Numbered from the stretch's first letter, positions 45,089 to 54,881 are shown. The stretch is DNA of 64,000 bases from Singulisphaera sp045290345 (GCF_045290345.1 NZ_CP155447.1:7068001-7132000); one strand, 5' to 3'. Notes: generated by a model from the letters alone, not told the origin. Translations and numbers: made by a program.

Positions 45089-46072
45089 TCAGATCGGGGG
45101 GCCCGTCGACGGAGTCGGGGTGGTAACGGGGGGCTTCACAGGCTTCACGGCCTCCCGGGCCGGTGCGTCCGGGCCCGGCCCGGACGCAGGGATCTCCTTG
45201 CCATCCCGATAGATCAGGCGATAGAGGATCGTCAGCCGACGCCTCGCTTCTTCGGGGGCGAGGTGATCGAACGTCGTCCGGATCCACGAGGGCATCGCGG
45301 TCTCGAACCGCAACAGGTTGGCGGCACTGACTGGCTTCGGCGGATTCGCAACGAAGTAATAGTTGTTCACCAGCCGGCGGCGATCGATCGCCTGCTTCTC
45401 CGAATCCTTGTTGAGTTGATTGCGGAGCCAGCCTTTCGCCTGAAGTTTTGCGTCGAGTTGCTTCGCCGTCTCCGCTTCCTCCTTGGGAGTGAGTTGCGGC
45501 AGCGGCCCGATCTTCGCTTGGCGAGAGAGCTCGAGCAGCCGTTTCATGCGGTCACGCGGTCCAAGCTTCTCGATTTCAGCACGCTCGACAGGAGTGAGCG
45601 TGAACCAGAACCGAAGCATCTGGGCCACCTCGAACGGGGACCGGCCGCGAAGATCAGCGAGTTGAAAGAGTAAATACGTCGGGGCTTGATCCACGTCCTG
45701 CCCTTGTTTGTCGCGCAGCTTGGCGATCAAGGCCAGCTTATCCTTGGGAGCCTTGGCCTCGAGGAGCTGCGTCCGCTCATTCTCCGAGAGGGTCTGGAGC
45801 CAGAGATGATACCGACGAAGAACCGCGTGATAATTGGCCCGCTCGAGCGGCGGCAAGGTCGCCAGTTTCTCGTCGAGGGTCCGGATCGCCGCTTTCTCGT
45901 GACGGTCGAGGCGATCGAACTCGCGGATCTTCTCGGCCAGGATGACGCGCTGCTCGCGGGGCATGGACCGCAAGCGTTGCCAGTTCTCATCCTCGCCGGC
46001 CCCGGCGAGGATGGTAAGTGCCAGTCCGATCAACAGGTGCGGGGCGAGCCGACGGCCAGGCAACGGTGACAT
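45089..46072 (-). CDS. Secreted DUF3106-like protein
   Basis: 327 aa with signal peptide RLAPHLLIGLALTILAGAG. The body is highly helical and charged with repeated short motifs (RSMPREQRVILAEKIREFDR, ATLPPLERANYHAVLRRYHL, TLSENERTQLLEA), as in DUF3106 proteins, where each unit reads 'W..L.p.eR..L...W..L'. The C-terminus is Pro-rich. It follows the anti-sigma-like gene by 27 bases on the same strand, suggesting one envelope-stress-type operon; function unknown. Confidence 0.75.
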   Translation of the reverse strand: MSPLPGRRLAPHLLIGLALTILAGAGEDENWQRLRSMPREQRVILAEKIREFDRLDRHEKAAIRTLDEKLATLPPLERANYHAVLRRYHLWLQTLSENERTQLLEAKAPKDKLALIAKLRDKQGQDVDQAPTYLLFQLADLRGRSPFEVAQMLRFWFTLTPVERAEIEKLGPRDRMKRLLELSRQAKIGPLPQLTPKEEAETAKQLDAKLQAKGWLRNQLNKDSEKQAIDRRRLVNNYYFVANPPKPVSAANLLRFETAMPSWIRTTFDHLAPEEARRRLTILYRLIYRDGKEIPASGPGPDAPAREAVKPVKPPVTTPTPSTGPPI

Positions 46073-46099
46073 ACGCGATCGATCTCGTGAGGCCTTTTT

Positions 46100-46597
46100 T
46101 TAGTCGGCGCCAGTGCCGAACTCGGGGGAGTGCGCCAGGATTTCGAGAAGCTCAAAGCTATCAACTTCGCGATATTCGTCGAGGTGCTCGGCGATCGAAA
46201 GGTCGCGAGCCAGCCGGGCCGTGGGGTTGGGCCAGACCCACTGTGTGATCGCGAAACCGGCCCCCACGGTCAGTAGCCCCACCATCATCCAGACGGCCAC
46301 CCGAAGGACGCGTTGAGTCGTCTGCCGGACTGCCGACTCGAACCGGCCCCCTTCGGTCGAGAGCCGGTGAACCTCGGTCAACGTCCGCGCCGTGAAATCA
46401 TCGGAGACTTGGCCCCGGGGAAGATGGTCGAGCAGCGACCAGGTCTTCTCCAGCGACTCGATCTCGCGCCGGGCTGTGGCGCTCTTGGTCAACTTGGTGG
46501 CGATCGCCTGCGCCTCAGCCTCGTTGAGTTCACCGTCGAGGTAGGCGACCAGGTTGGAGCGTTCGGCGGACGTCAGTCGTTGCTGGTCGGGACCCAT
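46100..46597 (-). CDS. Anti-sigma-factor-like membrane protein
   Basis: 165 aa from the Met at 46597; a GTG at 46648 is possible. NLVAYLDGELNEAEAQAIAT is the opening of many planctomycete anti-sigma and zinc-finger-less regulators. A cytoplasmic helical domain (about 1-95) is followed by one transmembrane helix (VAVWMMVGLLTVGAGFAITQ) and a short outer part. The partner sigma factor is not adjacent. The downstream secreted DUF3106-like gene is probably co-transcribed. Confidence 0.7.
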   Translation of the reverse strand: MGPDQQRLTSAERSNLVAYLDGELNEAEAQAIATKLTKSATARREIESLEKTWSLLDHLPRGQVSDDFTARTLTEVHRLSTEGGRFESAVRQTTQRVLRVAVWMMVGLLTVGAGFAITQWVWPNPTARLARDLSIAEHLDEYREVDSFELLEILAHSPEFGTGAD

Positions 46598-46977
46598 CGC
46601 CACGAGGCACCTCGTTACCAGGTTCGCTGATCGCGAGCCACTCTCCACTCAAAGAACGAACCCCAAAACCACCGCGAGGTCTCGCATCGGAAGTTGAGGA
46701 TCTTCGCGAAAAAACCGTGAGACTTCTCTTCCGGCCCTCGTCCTCAGGCGACGCGGTCAGAGGAATCGCTCGAAGGAAAAAACACTATACACGGATTTTG
46801 TGTCCCCCAACAAGCGGCCGAATCATTCACGTGAGATTCCGACCGAAAGGTGTTGTCGTCAGGCTTGAGCTTGAAGTAGGAGCGGGCGATCCGTGATGAT
46901 GTTGTTGGTCGTATCCGAACGTCCGCCGCGATCGGTCACCCACATGGCTGCGACCTGACTTTGGAGCGCATCCCGCC
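46598..46977. other. Divergent intergenic region
   Basis: About 380 bases between two diverging genes with no gene of its own. Promoters for both directions are expected; none can be pinned down. Confidence 0.5.
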
Positions 46978-47346
46978 GTGAACTTCTTCACGACTAAACC
47001 ACCGTGGTATATCCCGCTCGCCCTCTTTCTGATGGCGATGCTCGTCGGGCTCCTCATGGCCTACCGACTTTGGCAGGAGATGCACGAAGACGACGATCCG
47101 GCCTCGGATCATGAGCGGCTGAGCGAATTGGAAGAAGCGCACTTTGCAGGCGAGTTGGACGCCGACGAGTTGCGACGGGTCCGCGAACTGCTCAGCCGCT
47201 CGAATTCCCCGAGCCCCCCCGAGCCTTTGCGGCGCCGCCCGCCACTCCAGCCGGAATCGCCCCCCTCGACCTCGACGGGCGGTAACGACGCCCCGGACCC
47301 AGGCGATTCGCCGGAGGACTTCCCAACGAGCGAGCCGCCGGGTTGA
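46978..47346 (+). CDS. Small membrane protein with SHOCT-like segment
   Basis: 122 aa from a GTG at 46978. One transmembrane helix near the N-terminus (YIPLALFLMAMLVGLLMAYR), then an acidic linker and RLSELEEAHFAGELDADELR, a short helical hairpin resembling SHOCT domains, and a Pro/Ser-rich disordered tail. Function unknown. Confidence 0.65.
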   Translation: MNFFTTKPPWYIPLALFLMAMLVGLLMAYRLWQEMHEDDDPASDHERLSELEEAHFAGELDADELRRVRELLSRSNSPSPPEPLRRRPPLQPESPPSTSTGGNDAPDPGDSPEDFPTSEPPG

Positions 47347-47365
47347 TTCCCGATGGCTGGCCCGC

Positions 47366-47815
47366 TTAGTTCTTGACCGGCTCGTTCTCGATCAGATCCT
47401 TGGCGCTCGACTCTGGGATAGCCTTCCACGGGAACTCAATCGACTGTTCGTCCGTGGTGATCGTGACGGTGCCGTTGATGGCGCGAAGGTCGTCGGCCAC
47501 GACCCCGCTGTACTCGGCCTTTCGCGAGTCGCGAACGACCGAGAATCGCACCTTCTTGCCGACCAATTTGAGGTCAGTGACCCGGACGGCCGGCAGGTCG
47601 TCAAATCGCTCTCGCGCGGCGATCTTGGTGCCAAGGCCCTCGATCTCGAGCACGTGGCGATGAGTTTCGCCCGCGGTATCCTTCCACGTCCAGGTCCAGT
47701 TGCCCGCCAGTTTGGGGACATCCTCAGCGCGCGTGTTGGCCTGAAACGTGACGGTGATCAAGAGGCCGCCGAGCGCGGCCAAGCGGGCGAGACGGATCCG
47801 AGGGGAAGCACTCAT
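47366..47815 (-). CDS. Secreted small beta protein, unknown function
   Basis: 149 aa from the Met at 47815. Signal peptide RLAALGGLLITVTFQANTRA precedes a single beta-rich domain: KLAGNWTWTWKDTAGETHRH, VTDLKLVGKKVRFSVVRDSR, AEYSGVVADDLRAINGTVTI. The pattern 'GNWTW...F.G....I.G' is seen in planctomycete proteins of unknown role, often encoded beside housekeeping genes. Periplasmic location inferred. Confidence 0.7.
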   Translation of the reverse strand: MSASPRIRLARLAALGGLLITVTFQANTRAEDVPKLAGNWTWTWKDTAGETHRHVLEIEGLGTKIAARERFDDLPAVRVTDLKLVGKKVRFSVVRDSRKAEYSGVVADDLRAINGTVTITTDEQSIEFPWKAIPESSAKDLIENEPVKN

Positions 47816-47934
47816 AGGAACTCTGTCCTGTCGTAAACAACGCAAGCTCCACGGTGATTCCGAACGTCGGACCACCGTGGAGTCGAGCTGGTTTCACGAA
47901 GGACGACCGTTGCAACCCGCGCGCCGTGGGCAGA

Positions 47935-48756
47935 TCAATAAGAGCGGTGCTTGCGGTCGCTGCCGCGCGCCGGATTGATCCCCAGGGTCGACTCGCGGAT
48001 GAAGCTGACGAACTCATTGACCTCGGCGACGGTCCCCAGATCGGCCTCGATCCGATCGAGGGCACTGTTGAGGGTCCGCCCTTCCTTGAAGAGTATGCGA
48101 AACGCCTCGCGGAGGGCGGCGATCGTCGCGGTCGGAAAGCCAGCGCGGCGGAGTCCGACCAGATTCAGGTGCGAGGTGCAGTTATACCCTTGATGAAGGA
48201 GGAATGGGGGAATGTCCTTGGTGGTCGAGCCCAGGCCACCGATCATGGCCAGGCGGCCGATCCGGACCCGCTGCTGGACGGCGGAATGCCCCGAGAGAAT
48301 GCAGTGGTCTTGCAGAATGACGTGCCCGGCGACCAAGGCACCATTGATCAAGGTGCAGCCATCCCCCACGCAACAGTCGTGCCCGAGGTGGCTCCCCACC
48401 ATGAACAGGTTGCGATCGCCGATCCGGGTCTCGCCCCCCCCCTGCTCCGTTCCGCGATGGATCGTGACCTGTTCCCGGAAAATGTTGCCATCACCAATTC
48501 GCAACCGGGTCTGCTCGCCCCGATATCCCTTGTGCTGCGGACTCTTGCCGAGGACCGCACCGTGGCCAACAAAATTATCACGCCCCATTGTGAGGGGACC
48601 GCTCAAGGCGACATGCCCCTCGATCACACACCCAGGACCGATCCGGACTGGCCCTTCGATGATCGAGTAAGGCCCGATCTGGACATCGGGAGCAATTTCC
48701 GCCCGGGGGTCGAGAATCACCGTTGGGTGGATGAGTTCCGACATGGTCAACATCAT
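47935..48756 (-). CDS. lpxA: Acyl-ACP--UDP-N-acetylglucosamine O-acyltransferase (LpxA)
   Basis: 273 aa starting at the MMLTMSELIHP Met at 48756, which has AAGGAG 7 bases upstream. The left-handed beta-helix is clear in hexapeptide repeats (IHPTVILDPRAEIAPDVQIG, VRIGPGCVIEGHVALSG). FREQVTIHRGT and MVGSHLGHDCCVGDGCTL hold the conserved His residues of the active site. The C-terminal helical domain (FPTATIAALREAFRILFKEG) is typical of LpxA. It starts lipid A synthesis, supporting an LPS-bearing outer membrane. No other lpx gene is nearby. Confidence 0.92.
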   Translation of the reverse strand: MMLTMSELIHPTVILDPRAEIAPDVQIGPYSIIEGPVRIGPGCVIEGHVALSGPLTMGRDNFVGHGAVLGKSPQHKGYRGEQTRLRIGDGNIFREQVTIHRGTEQGGGETRIGDRNLFMVGSHLGHDCCVGDGCTLINGALVAGHVILQDHCILSGHSAVQQRVRIGRLAMIGGLGSTTKDIPPFLLHQGYNCTSHLNLVGLRRAGFPTATIAALREAFRILFKEGRTLNSALDRIEADLGTVAEVNEFVSFIRESTLGINPARGSDRKHRSY

Positions 48757-48976
48757 GACCCAGCTCCTTCTGGCGCGGCGACTTCGGGGCGGACTTCCTG
48801 TCTCCCCCGTTAACGACATCGGAAATATGTGCCTTGTTCTTGAGAAAAACGACTATTCGTTCGAGTCGAGCATCTTTATTCTCTGATGGTTAGCATCGCG
48901 ACAGACGCCGTGTGAGCGGGTTGAGACGGAACCTCCGCGTTCTCAAATCCAAGGTCACACGGCGATTGGATTGGCC

Positions 48977-50023
48977 TCAGCCGATCGCGACGGACCGACC
49001 CGTCTTGACGCTCTCCACCTCGGCATGGCAGATCCGGAGCGCCTGCCGCGCCAACTCGCCCGAGAGTTGAGGAGAGGGGATCCCTGAGTTCACCGCCGCA
49101 ACGGCGACGCCCAACTCGGCCGTGAAGGCATCGATCGGGTCCCCCGAGCCGAGTTCCGGCCGTTCGACAGTCCCGTCGGGCAGGATCACCTGCAACGGCG
49201 TGGCGACTTGCCCACCGTCGGCGAGAGCGGCGAAATCAAAGACGATCGTCGCCTTCTCGAGGTAGAATTCGAACCCGTGCGCAAACGGTCGGCCCGCCTG
49301 GCTCAAGGCTCCCGAGACGGCCGAGACGGCCAGATGAAGGTCGTCATAGAGGTATTGAGTCGAGAGATGAACGACTGCGTCCCCCTCGACCACCCCGCGC
49401 GAATGGACAGCGCGCGGCACACCGCAGACGAGGCCGATGTAGTGTGTGTCGTGGATATGGAGGTCGATCGCCGGCCCGCCGCTCCGGTCGGCGTCGGCAA
49501 TGCCTTTCGACCAGTCCGGCTTCGCAATCACCCGCTTCAAGTTCGCCGCGAGCAATGCGCCGTACCGTCCCGAACGAACCGCCTCCGCCGCGAATGCGAA
49601 TTCAGGGAAGAAGGGCAAGACGTGCGCGACCATCAGGAGTTTGCCGCTCGCCGCGGCCGCCGCCAAGATCGCGTCGGCATCGGCCGTGGTCAGAGCGATC
49701 GGCTTCTCGATCAGGACATGCTTGCCCGCCTCGAGTGCCCGGATCGCCAGCGCAGCGTGTTCATCGTTGGGAACGCAGAGGTCGACCAGGTCCACCTTCG
49801 GATCGGCCAGGAGCTCTCCGATGTCGGCATAAGCAGAGACGCCGGAGAGGTCCATTGGCCCCCCCTTCGGACCAAAATTCCCCTGAATTCCCGTCCAGTC
49901 CCCCGCGCGCTTCTTGGGGTCCCGGCTGCAGACCGCAACCACCTGCCCGTCCGACAGCTTGCGCGCGGCCAGGTAGTGGATCATCCCCATGAACCCAATT
50001 CCGACGATGCCGATGCCGGCCAT
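48977..50023 (-). CDS. Gfo/Idh/MocA-family oxidoreductase
   Basis: 348 aa from the Met at 50023 (AAAGGA 8 bases upstream). The NAD(P)-binding start is GIGIVGIGFMGMIHYLAARK. DLVDLCVPNDEHAALAIRAL and AGKHVLIEKPIALTTADADA give the EKP motif whose Lys is catalytic. The second domain has AIDLHIHDTHYIGLVCG, with the His expected near the sugar. Such enzymes oxidise sugars, inositols or aminosugars; substrate unknown. Cytoplasmic unless exported by an unseen signal; planctomycetes have many. Confidence 0.92.
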   Translation of the reverse strand: MAGIGIVGIGFMGMIHYLAARKLSDGQVVAVCSRDPKKRAGDWTGIQGNFGPKGGPMDLSGVSAYADIGELLADPKVDLVDLCVPNDEHAALAIRALEAGKHVLIEKPIALTTADADAILAAAAASGKLLMVAHVLPFFPEFAFAAEAVRSGRYGALLAANLKRVIAKPDWSKGIADADRSGGPAIDLHIHDTHYIGLVCGVPRAVHSRGVVEGDAVVHLSTQYLYDDLHLAVSAVSGALSQAGRPFAHGFEFYLEKATIVFDFAALADGGQVATPLQVILPDGTVERPELGSGDPIDAFTAELGVAVAAVNSGIPSPQLSGELARQALRICHAEVESVKTGRSVAIG

Positions 50024-50600
50024 CCCTAAGTCCTTTAATTCGCGGAAAATCTCAATAAAAATTCGAGATCGCTTATGCTTGTAATTCGCGTTGCAATTCG
50101 ACTGGTGGACCAAGTTTGCAACAGAACAACGACTCTACCGCGTTCTCATCGCCCAAATAAGAGGCGACCGGGAATCGCTGACGCTTGAGATGTGGAGAGA
50201 ATTTTGCATCAACCCGACGATGGACGTGCGATCGTGAAGATTTTGCCCGGATCGAAAGAATCGGGCAAGGTCAGAGTCCAAGCAGGCTCCGGCTTCGGGC
50301 CAAAGGCCGCACAACCCAACGCAACATCTTACTTAAAAACATTTTACGACGAACAGCTTTTTAGACAATGCGGTCAGACGGGCCGGTTTGCCTGACGAAT
50401 TTCCTCGATTACGACGTCGGACCGCCATTCGCCAAGGCCACCGTACCGAACTCCCTGTGACGAGAACCGGTCTGACCGAACAGATCCAATAAGACATACA
50501 ATAAGTCGCACTCAACGACTTCCCGAATCGTCGAATTTACCGCAGCCCCTTTGAGGCCAAAGGCTGCAAGTAAATCTCTCATCAACAGCAATCGTAACCA
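50024..50600. other. Intergenic region, no gene seen
   Basis: About 580 bases, A+T-richer than its surroundings, between the oxidoreductase and the exonuclease. Small frames on both strands have no motifs. No repeats or hairpins of note. Confidence 0.5.
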
Positions 50601-51218
50601 ATGGCTTCATCTGAGAAAAACGAAATCAAGGAATCGTTGCCCGCCATGAAAGAAATTTATGTGAGCACTGATATCGAAACCGATGGCCCGATCCCGGGGC
50701 CGCACTCGATGCTGAGTTTCGGTTCGGCCGCCTACACCGCGGAGAAACAACTGGTCGGCACCTTTGCGGCCAACTTGCACACTCTGCCTGATGCTTCGCC
50801 GCATCCCGATACAATGGCGTGGTGGGAGACACAGCCCGAGGCTTGGGCGGAGTGCCGTAAGAACTTACAAGCCCCTGAAGCGGCGATGAAAGCCTACGTT
50901 TCCTGGTTAAAAACACTACCGGGTAAGCCGGTGTTCGTAGGATATCCCGCAGGATTTGATTTCCTGTTCGTCTATTGGTATCTGATCCGATTCGCGGGCG
51001 AGTCTCCCTTCTCGTTCTCGGCCTTGGATATCAAGAGCTTTGCCATGGCGACCCTCGGCACTCCCTGGCGGGAGACCGTGAAGCGAAATATGCCGAAGGC
51101 CTGGTTTGACAAGCTCCCTCACACGCATAAAGCCCTGGACGACGCGATCGAGCAAGGGGCCTTGTTCTGCAACATTCTTGCCGAGAACCAAATGATCAAG
51201 AAGTTTCGTGATTCATAA
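50601..51218 (+). CDS. DnaQ-like DEDD 3'-5' exonuclease
   Basis: 205 aa; the Met at 50646 (MKEIYVSTDIETDGP) is an alternative start close to the first motif. Exo I is YVSTDIETDGPIPGPHSML with the D-x-E pair. Exo II is the PVFVGYPAGFDFLFVYWYL stretch, in which an Asp follows GF. Exo III is HTHKALDDAIEQGALFCNIL, with His and Asp spaced H-x4-D. It degrades or trims DNA or RNA ends; it is too small to be polymerase epsilon as such. Moderately lower G+C than the neighbours hints at transfer. Confidence 0.88.
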   Translation: MASSEKNEIKESLPAMKEIYVSTDIETDGPIPGPHSMLSFGSAAYTAEKQLVGTFAANLHTLPDASPHPDTMAWWETQPEAWAECRKNLQAPEAAMKAYVSWLKTLPGKPVFVGYPAGFDFLFVYWYLIRFAGESPFSFSALDIKSFAMATLGTPWRETVKRNMPKAWFDKLPHTHKALDDAIEQGALFCNILAENQMIKKFRDS

Positions 51219-51242
51219 AGCATGGAATCTGGGAACCAACAC

Positions 51243-52436
51243 TTATCGCCACCCGCGAAATTCGCGATAGGGTCGATCGTCCCAGACCGAGTCTAGCAGT
51301 TCGAGGCCCAGTCCCGGACTTCGGGGGACTGAAACTCGGCCTTGGACGGCGTAAAGCGGGTCGCGGACGATGGAGCGATTGAGCGCTTCGTCTTCGGAAC
51401 CTCCGATGGTTTCGAGCATCGTGAGGTTCGGGATCGAGGCGGCCAACTGGACCGAGGCGGCCGTGGCCAGGGGGCCGTTCGGGTTGTGGGGAGCCAGGCC
51501 GACGCCGTACGCCTCGGCCAGGGCGGCGATCTTCCGCGCCTGGGTCAGACCGCCGCAGTTGGCCACGTCGGGCTGGAGCAAGTGGACAGCGCCTGCTTTC
51601 AGGAACGGTAAGACCCCGTGGATCGTCGCCCAACGCTCGCCGGCCGCGATCGGGGTGCGCGACGAGCGGGTGACTTCGGCAAGTGCTTCGGGGTTTTCGG
51701 GAGGGACCGGTTCTTCGATGAACATCAGTCGGAACGGCGCAAGGGCGTCGCAGAGCCGCTTGGCATTGGCGACGTTGAACCGGCCGTGGCAATCGACGGC
51801 CAGCTCGATCTCGGGACCGACCGCTTCCCGCGCGGCCTGAAAGAAGGCGGCAATCCGGTCGAAGACCGCGGTGGGCAGATGCTCGGTCTCCTTCAGGGTC
51901 CGCGCGATCGCGCCCGGGCTGCCCGAGTAGCCGAGCGGCCGGTCGACGTCCCAATCCGGCGGCTCAGCGCCATAGAAGAGGGGAAGGGTGACCTTCAAGG
52001 CCCGATCACCGCGTTCGACGCAACGTCGGGCCGCCTGGGCGAACGACGCCGGGGTGGGACCCGCCGGACAGTGGACGTAGACGGGAACCTCGTCACGCGT
52101 CGGCCCCCCGAACAACTCGTGGACCGGAACACCGAGGGCCTTGCCCTTCAGGTCCCAAAGCGCGATGTCGATCGCCGAAAGGGCGGTCGCGTGGAGCGGA
52201 CCACCCACCCAAAAGCTGTCACGGTAGAGGGTTTCGGCCAGATGCTCGATGCGGCGAGCATCCTGACCGATCACACAAGGGGCAAGGTCGGCCAGGTGCG
52301 CGGCCACGGTGCCGCTGGCCCGTTTCAGGACGACTTCCGAAACGCCGGTGAGCCCTGCCTCGGTCTCGATCCGGGTCAGAACGGCGTTACGAAACCCGAG
52401 CGGGACGATCGCGGTCCGGATGGCGACAATCTTCAT
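51243..52436 (-). CDS. Enolase-superfamily sugar-acid dehydratase (DgoD/mandelate-racemase-like)
   Basis: 397 aa from the Met at 52436 (GAGGAA 10 bases upstream). The capping domain is followed by the barrel with Mg2+ ligands Asp in LAVDCHGRFNVANAK, Glu in FIEEPVPPENPEAL and Glu in PIAAGERWATIHG, the D-E-E set. The His-containing APHNPNGPLATAASVQL and the C-terminal barrel support a mandelate-racemase-group dehydratase such as galactonate dehydratase. The exact sugar acid cannot be told. Confidence 0.88.
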   Translation of the reverse strand: MKIVAIRTAIVPLGFRNAVLTRIETEAGLTGVSEVVLKRASGTVAAHLADLAPCVIGQDARRIEHLAETLYRDSFWVGGPLHATALSAIDIALWDLKGKALGVPVHELFGGPTRDEVPVYVHCPAGPTPASFAQAARRCVERGDRALKVTLPLFYGAEPPDWDVDRPLGYSGSPGAIARTLKETEHLPTAVFDRIAAFFQAAREAVGPEIELAVDCHGRFNVANAKRLCDALAPFRLMFIEEPVPPENPEALAEVTRSSRTPIAAGERWATIHGVLPFLKAGAVHLLQPDVANCGGLTQARKIAALAEAYGVGLAPHNPNGPLATAASVQLAASIPNLTMLETIGGSEDEALNRSIVRDPLYAVQGRVSVPRSPGLGLELLDSVWDDRPYREFRGWR

Positions 52437-52731
52437 GAGCAACAGTTCCTCGAGCCTCTCGTCTCGCGACCTTGTTTCACCACGGCCAGCCGATCACCAC
52501 CGTGCGCCGGACGCCTCAAAAACCTTTTAAATCAAACAGTTGCGATGTTTTTGGTGGCGATCGACGCGCCCTGCCCTTGTATCGTACGCCTTGGCGCTCG
52601 ACTCGCAAATGGTGACGTGAGGGACCTGGCCTCGGCGAGCCCACCTTGCGACTCAGCCTGATTTCGCCTAGGTTGAAACCGTCGGCTTGGATCTGTACCC
52701 ATGCGTATTGGTGCGACATGGAGAATTCCGA

Positions 52732-53646
52732 ATGGATTCCCCCGCGCTTCTTGGCTCCCGGGCGACCCGGATTGCGAAGTGGTTGGTGGTCACGGCCGCT
52801 CTCTCGATGCTGCTCGCTTACCTCACGATCTCGATCTTGGCGGCCGACGTCCTGACCCGCCCGAACAACCGCAGACTTCAGCTCGATCCCAGGGCCGTCA
52901 GCACTGATGCCCGATCATGGTCGACCCGCACGTCCGACGGCCTGACGCTCCGCGGCTGGTACTATCCCACGAGCACCCGACGACAACTGATCGTACTGGT
53001 GCATGGCTTGTGGGCCTCGTGGCCCGAGATGGCCGCGCTGGGGCGCGACCTCCACCGACACGATTACGACGTTCTCTTGTTCGACCTGCGCGGCCATGGG
53101 CAAAGTGATCCTTCGCGGATTTTCATGGGCGGCCGCGAACGCGCAGATCTTCGCGCCGTGCTGTCGTGGGCGGGCGCTCATGGGTTCTCGAATGACCGGA
53201 TCGGCTGGGTCGGCCAGTCGATGGGGGCCTCCACCTTGTTGATGGAGGCGGCGCACAACTCCAAGATCCAGGCCGCGGTCATCGACAGTCCCTACGGCAG
53301 CCTCCCGGAACTGCTCCGGACCCAACTCCCCAAGCATAGCCACCTGCCGAGCTGGTTCAATCCAGGGATCTTGACAGCGGCGCACCTGGCGTTCGGGGTA
53401 CGGACCGATAACCTGATACCGATCCGCTCGGCAAAGCACTGGGGGAGGCGTCCCTTGCTCTTGATCCACGGCGAAGCCGACTCGATTGTCCCGGTCAGCC
53501 AGGCGAGGCGGCTGGCCCGAGCGGCCGGGCCGACCTGCCGGGCGGTCACTCTACCGGGTGTCGAGCATGTGCAGGCCTACCAGCACGACCCTGCCCGTTA
53601 CGTGGCGGTGGTCGATTCGTTTTTCAACCGGCACCTCTCCCCCTGA
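52732..53646 (+). CDS. Membrane-anchored alpha/beta hydrolase
   Basis: 304 aa from the Met at 52732 (GGAGAA upstream). N-terminal helix AKWLVVTAALSMLLAYLTIS anchors the protein. The hydrolase domain has QLIVLVHGLWASWPEMAALG, DYDVLLFDLRGHGQSDPS, nucleophile IGWVGQSMGASTLLMEAA, acid LLIHGEADSIVPVSQARRL and catalytic His in TLPGVEHVQAYQHDP. Fits the YqkD/Abhydrolase_12-like group with a periplasmic or outward catalytic domain; substrate unknown. Confidence 0.9.
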   Translation: MDSPALLGSRATRIAKWLVVTAALSMLLAYLTISILAADVLTRPNNRRLQLDPRAVSTDARSWSTRTSDGLTLRGWYYPTSTRRQLIVLVHGLWASWPEMAALGRDLHRHDYDVLLFDLRGHGQSDPSRIFMGGRERADLRAVLSWAGAHGFSNDRIGWVGQSMGASTLLMEAAHNSKIQAAVIDSPYGSLPELLRTQLPKHSHLPSWFNPGILTAAHLAFGVRTDNLIPIRSAKHWGRRPLLLIHGEADSIVPVSQARRLARAAGPTCRAVTLPGVEHVQAYQHDPARYVAVVDSFFNRHLSP

Positions 53647-53746
53647 AATGAAATCGCTCATCCCAAGACGAAGGGCCCGGGAAACTCCGGGCAAGCAAGC
53701 GCCTCGTTTCCCTCCGGTCTTATCCTGTCGGGACCAGGCCATGCAT

Positions 53747-53787
53747 AAAAAAAACGGCCGAGGTGGGTTTGTGACCCAGCCCGGCCG
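53747..53787 (-). terminator. Rho-independent terminator of the small lipoprotein gene
   Basis: On the minus strand CGGCCGGGCTGGGTC-ACAA-ACCCACCTCGGCCG followed by TTTTTTTT. Strong stem and long T tract; it serves the minus-strand gene at 53824 and might also end the plus-strand hydrolase transcript. Confidence 0.85.
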
Positions 53788-53823
53788 TGGATAGCCATCG
53801 AAATTCCCAAATGGAGGGCCCGA

Positions 53824-54060
53824 TCAGGGACCGAGGCCGCCGTGGGTCCGGAACGGTGTCATGTGCGACGGCTGATCAAGGAACCAGAAACGTTCCCACT
53901 CATCGCCGGCCATCCGGAGGTTTTCCGAGTCGACGAGCAACTCTTCCGCTCGTTTTGGCTTAAAGGCCGCATAGTGCGGCAAGGGGAACGGGGCACAACC
54001 CTCGCTCATCACGACGAGAGCCGCGACCACGAGCATCATGGCCGCCAAAGGTTTCCGCAT
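53824..54060 (-). CDS. Small predicted lipoprotein
   Basis: 78 aa from the Met at 54060. Signal MRKPLAAMMLVVAALVVMSE with Cys directly after SEG (lipobox-like). The mature part ends FWFLDQPSHMTPFRTHGGLG, a pattern seen in small planctomycete lipoproteins with 'WF.DQPSH..P.R.HGG'. Function unknown. A strong terminator follows. Confidence 0.75.
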   Translation of the reverse strand: MRKPLAAMMLVVAALVVMSEGCAPFPLPHYAAFKPKRAEELLVDSENLRMAGDEWERFWFLDQPSHMTPFRTHGGLGP

Positions 54061-54266
54061 TTGGGGGATCCTCCCGCCTTCGGTGACCGCACGGATCGGT
54101 CCAGCCACACGTTCCATCGCGTGGCTCCAACCCGGGGGACGCACGCTTTGACTCATCCAAGTCACAGCGTGAGCCTACGATTCCGTTCTCAACGATTCGG
54201 ACCTCGTCGTCTGCCGGGCCGGCACGTCTCCGGCGATCCAAGCGGGAATCGCAGAGGAGGCGAGCC

Positions 54267-54665
54267 TCATTCCAAGGCATCGGCCCCGGCGGGCGATTCT
54301 GCCCGAGATTCGGTGGCCGTCTCAACAGGTCCGTTGCCTTCTTCATCGGCATCCGAGTCGTCTTCCAATAAGGGAAGATTTTCCGGATTCATCTTTCGGA
54401 CCAATTCTTCCATCTCTTTGCCCGGCTTAAACGTGACCACGTTCTTCGAAGGCACGAAGACTTTATCCCCAGTTCGCGGGTTCCTCGCCTTACGAGGAGC
54501 CCGTTGCTTGACCTCGAAAACACCAAAGTTTCGCAGTTCGATCCGCCCCTCGGAGACCAAGGTATGGATGATTGCGTCAAGGGTTCGCTGGACGATATCT
54601 TTCGTCTTGAGCTGAGTCAGCCCGATATCTTCAGAGATCTTCTTGACGATTTCTTTCTTGGTCAC
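54267..54665 (-). CDS. HU/IHF-family DNA-binding protein
   Basis: 132 aa from the GTG at 54665 (VTKKEIVKKISEDIGLTQLK), GGGAG 9 bases upstream. HU fold: helices then GRIELRNFGVFEVKQRAPRK and ARNPRTGDKVFVPSKNVVTF, the DNA-binding beta arm with its RNPxTG tip, then KPGKEMEELVR. An acidic tail of about 35 residues (LLEDDSDADEEGNG) follows, longer than in E. coli HU/IHF. Chromosome architecture role. Confidence 0.93.
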   Translation of the reverse strand: MTKKEIVKKISEDIGLTQLKTKDIVQRTLDAIIHTLVSEGRIELRNFGVFEVKQRAPRKARNPRTGDKVFVPSKNVVTFKPGKEMEELVRKMNPENLPLLEDDSDADEEGNGPVETATESRAESPAGADALE

Positions 54666-54881
54666 GATGACGATCTCCCTGCGGGAAAGCCGGTTCATTT
54701 ACCGTGGCTGATTGGCTCAACTGTATTGGTGGCTTGGAGTAATGTCAAGTTAAAATCGTTGCCACGGTCCCTGATCCGCGGGTGAATGACGCGAAGCTTC
54801 GCGTTTTTTTTGGGGGGTGAAGGGACGAGCGGTAGCCCCGAGACTGGTTGGGGCGGGCCGGGTCGATGCGATCGCTCCTGA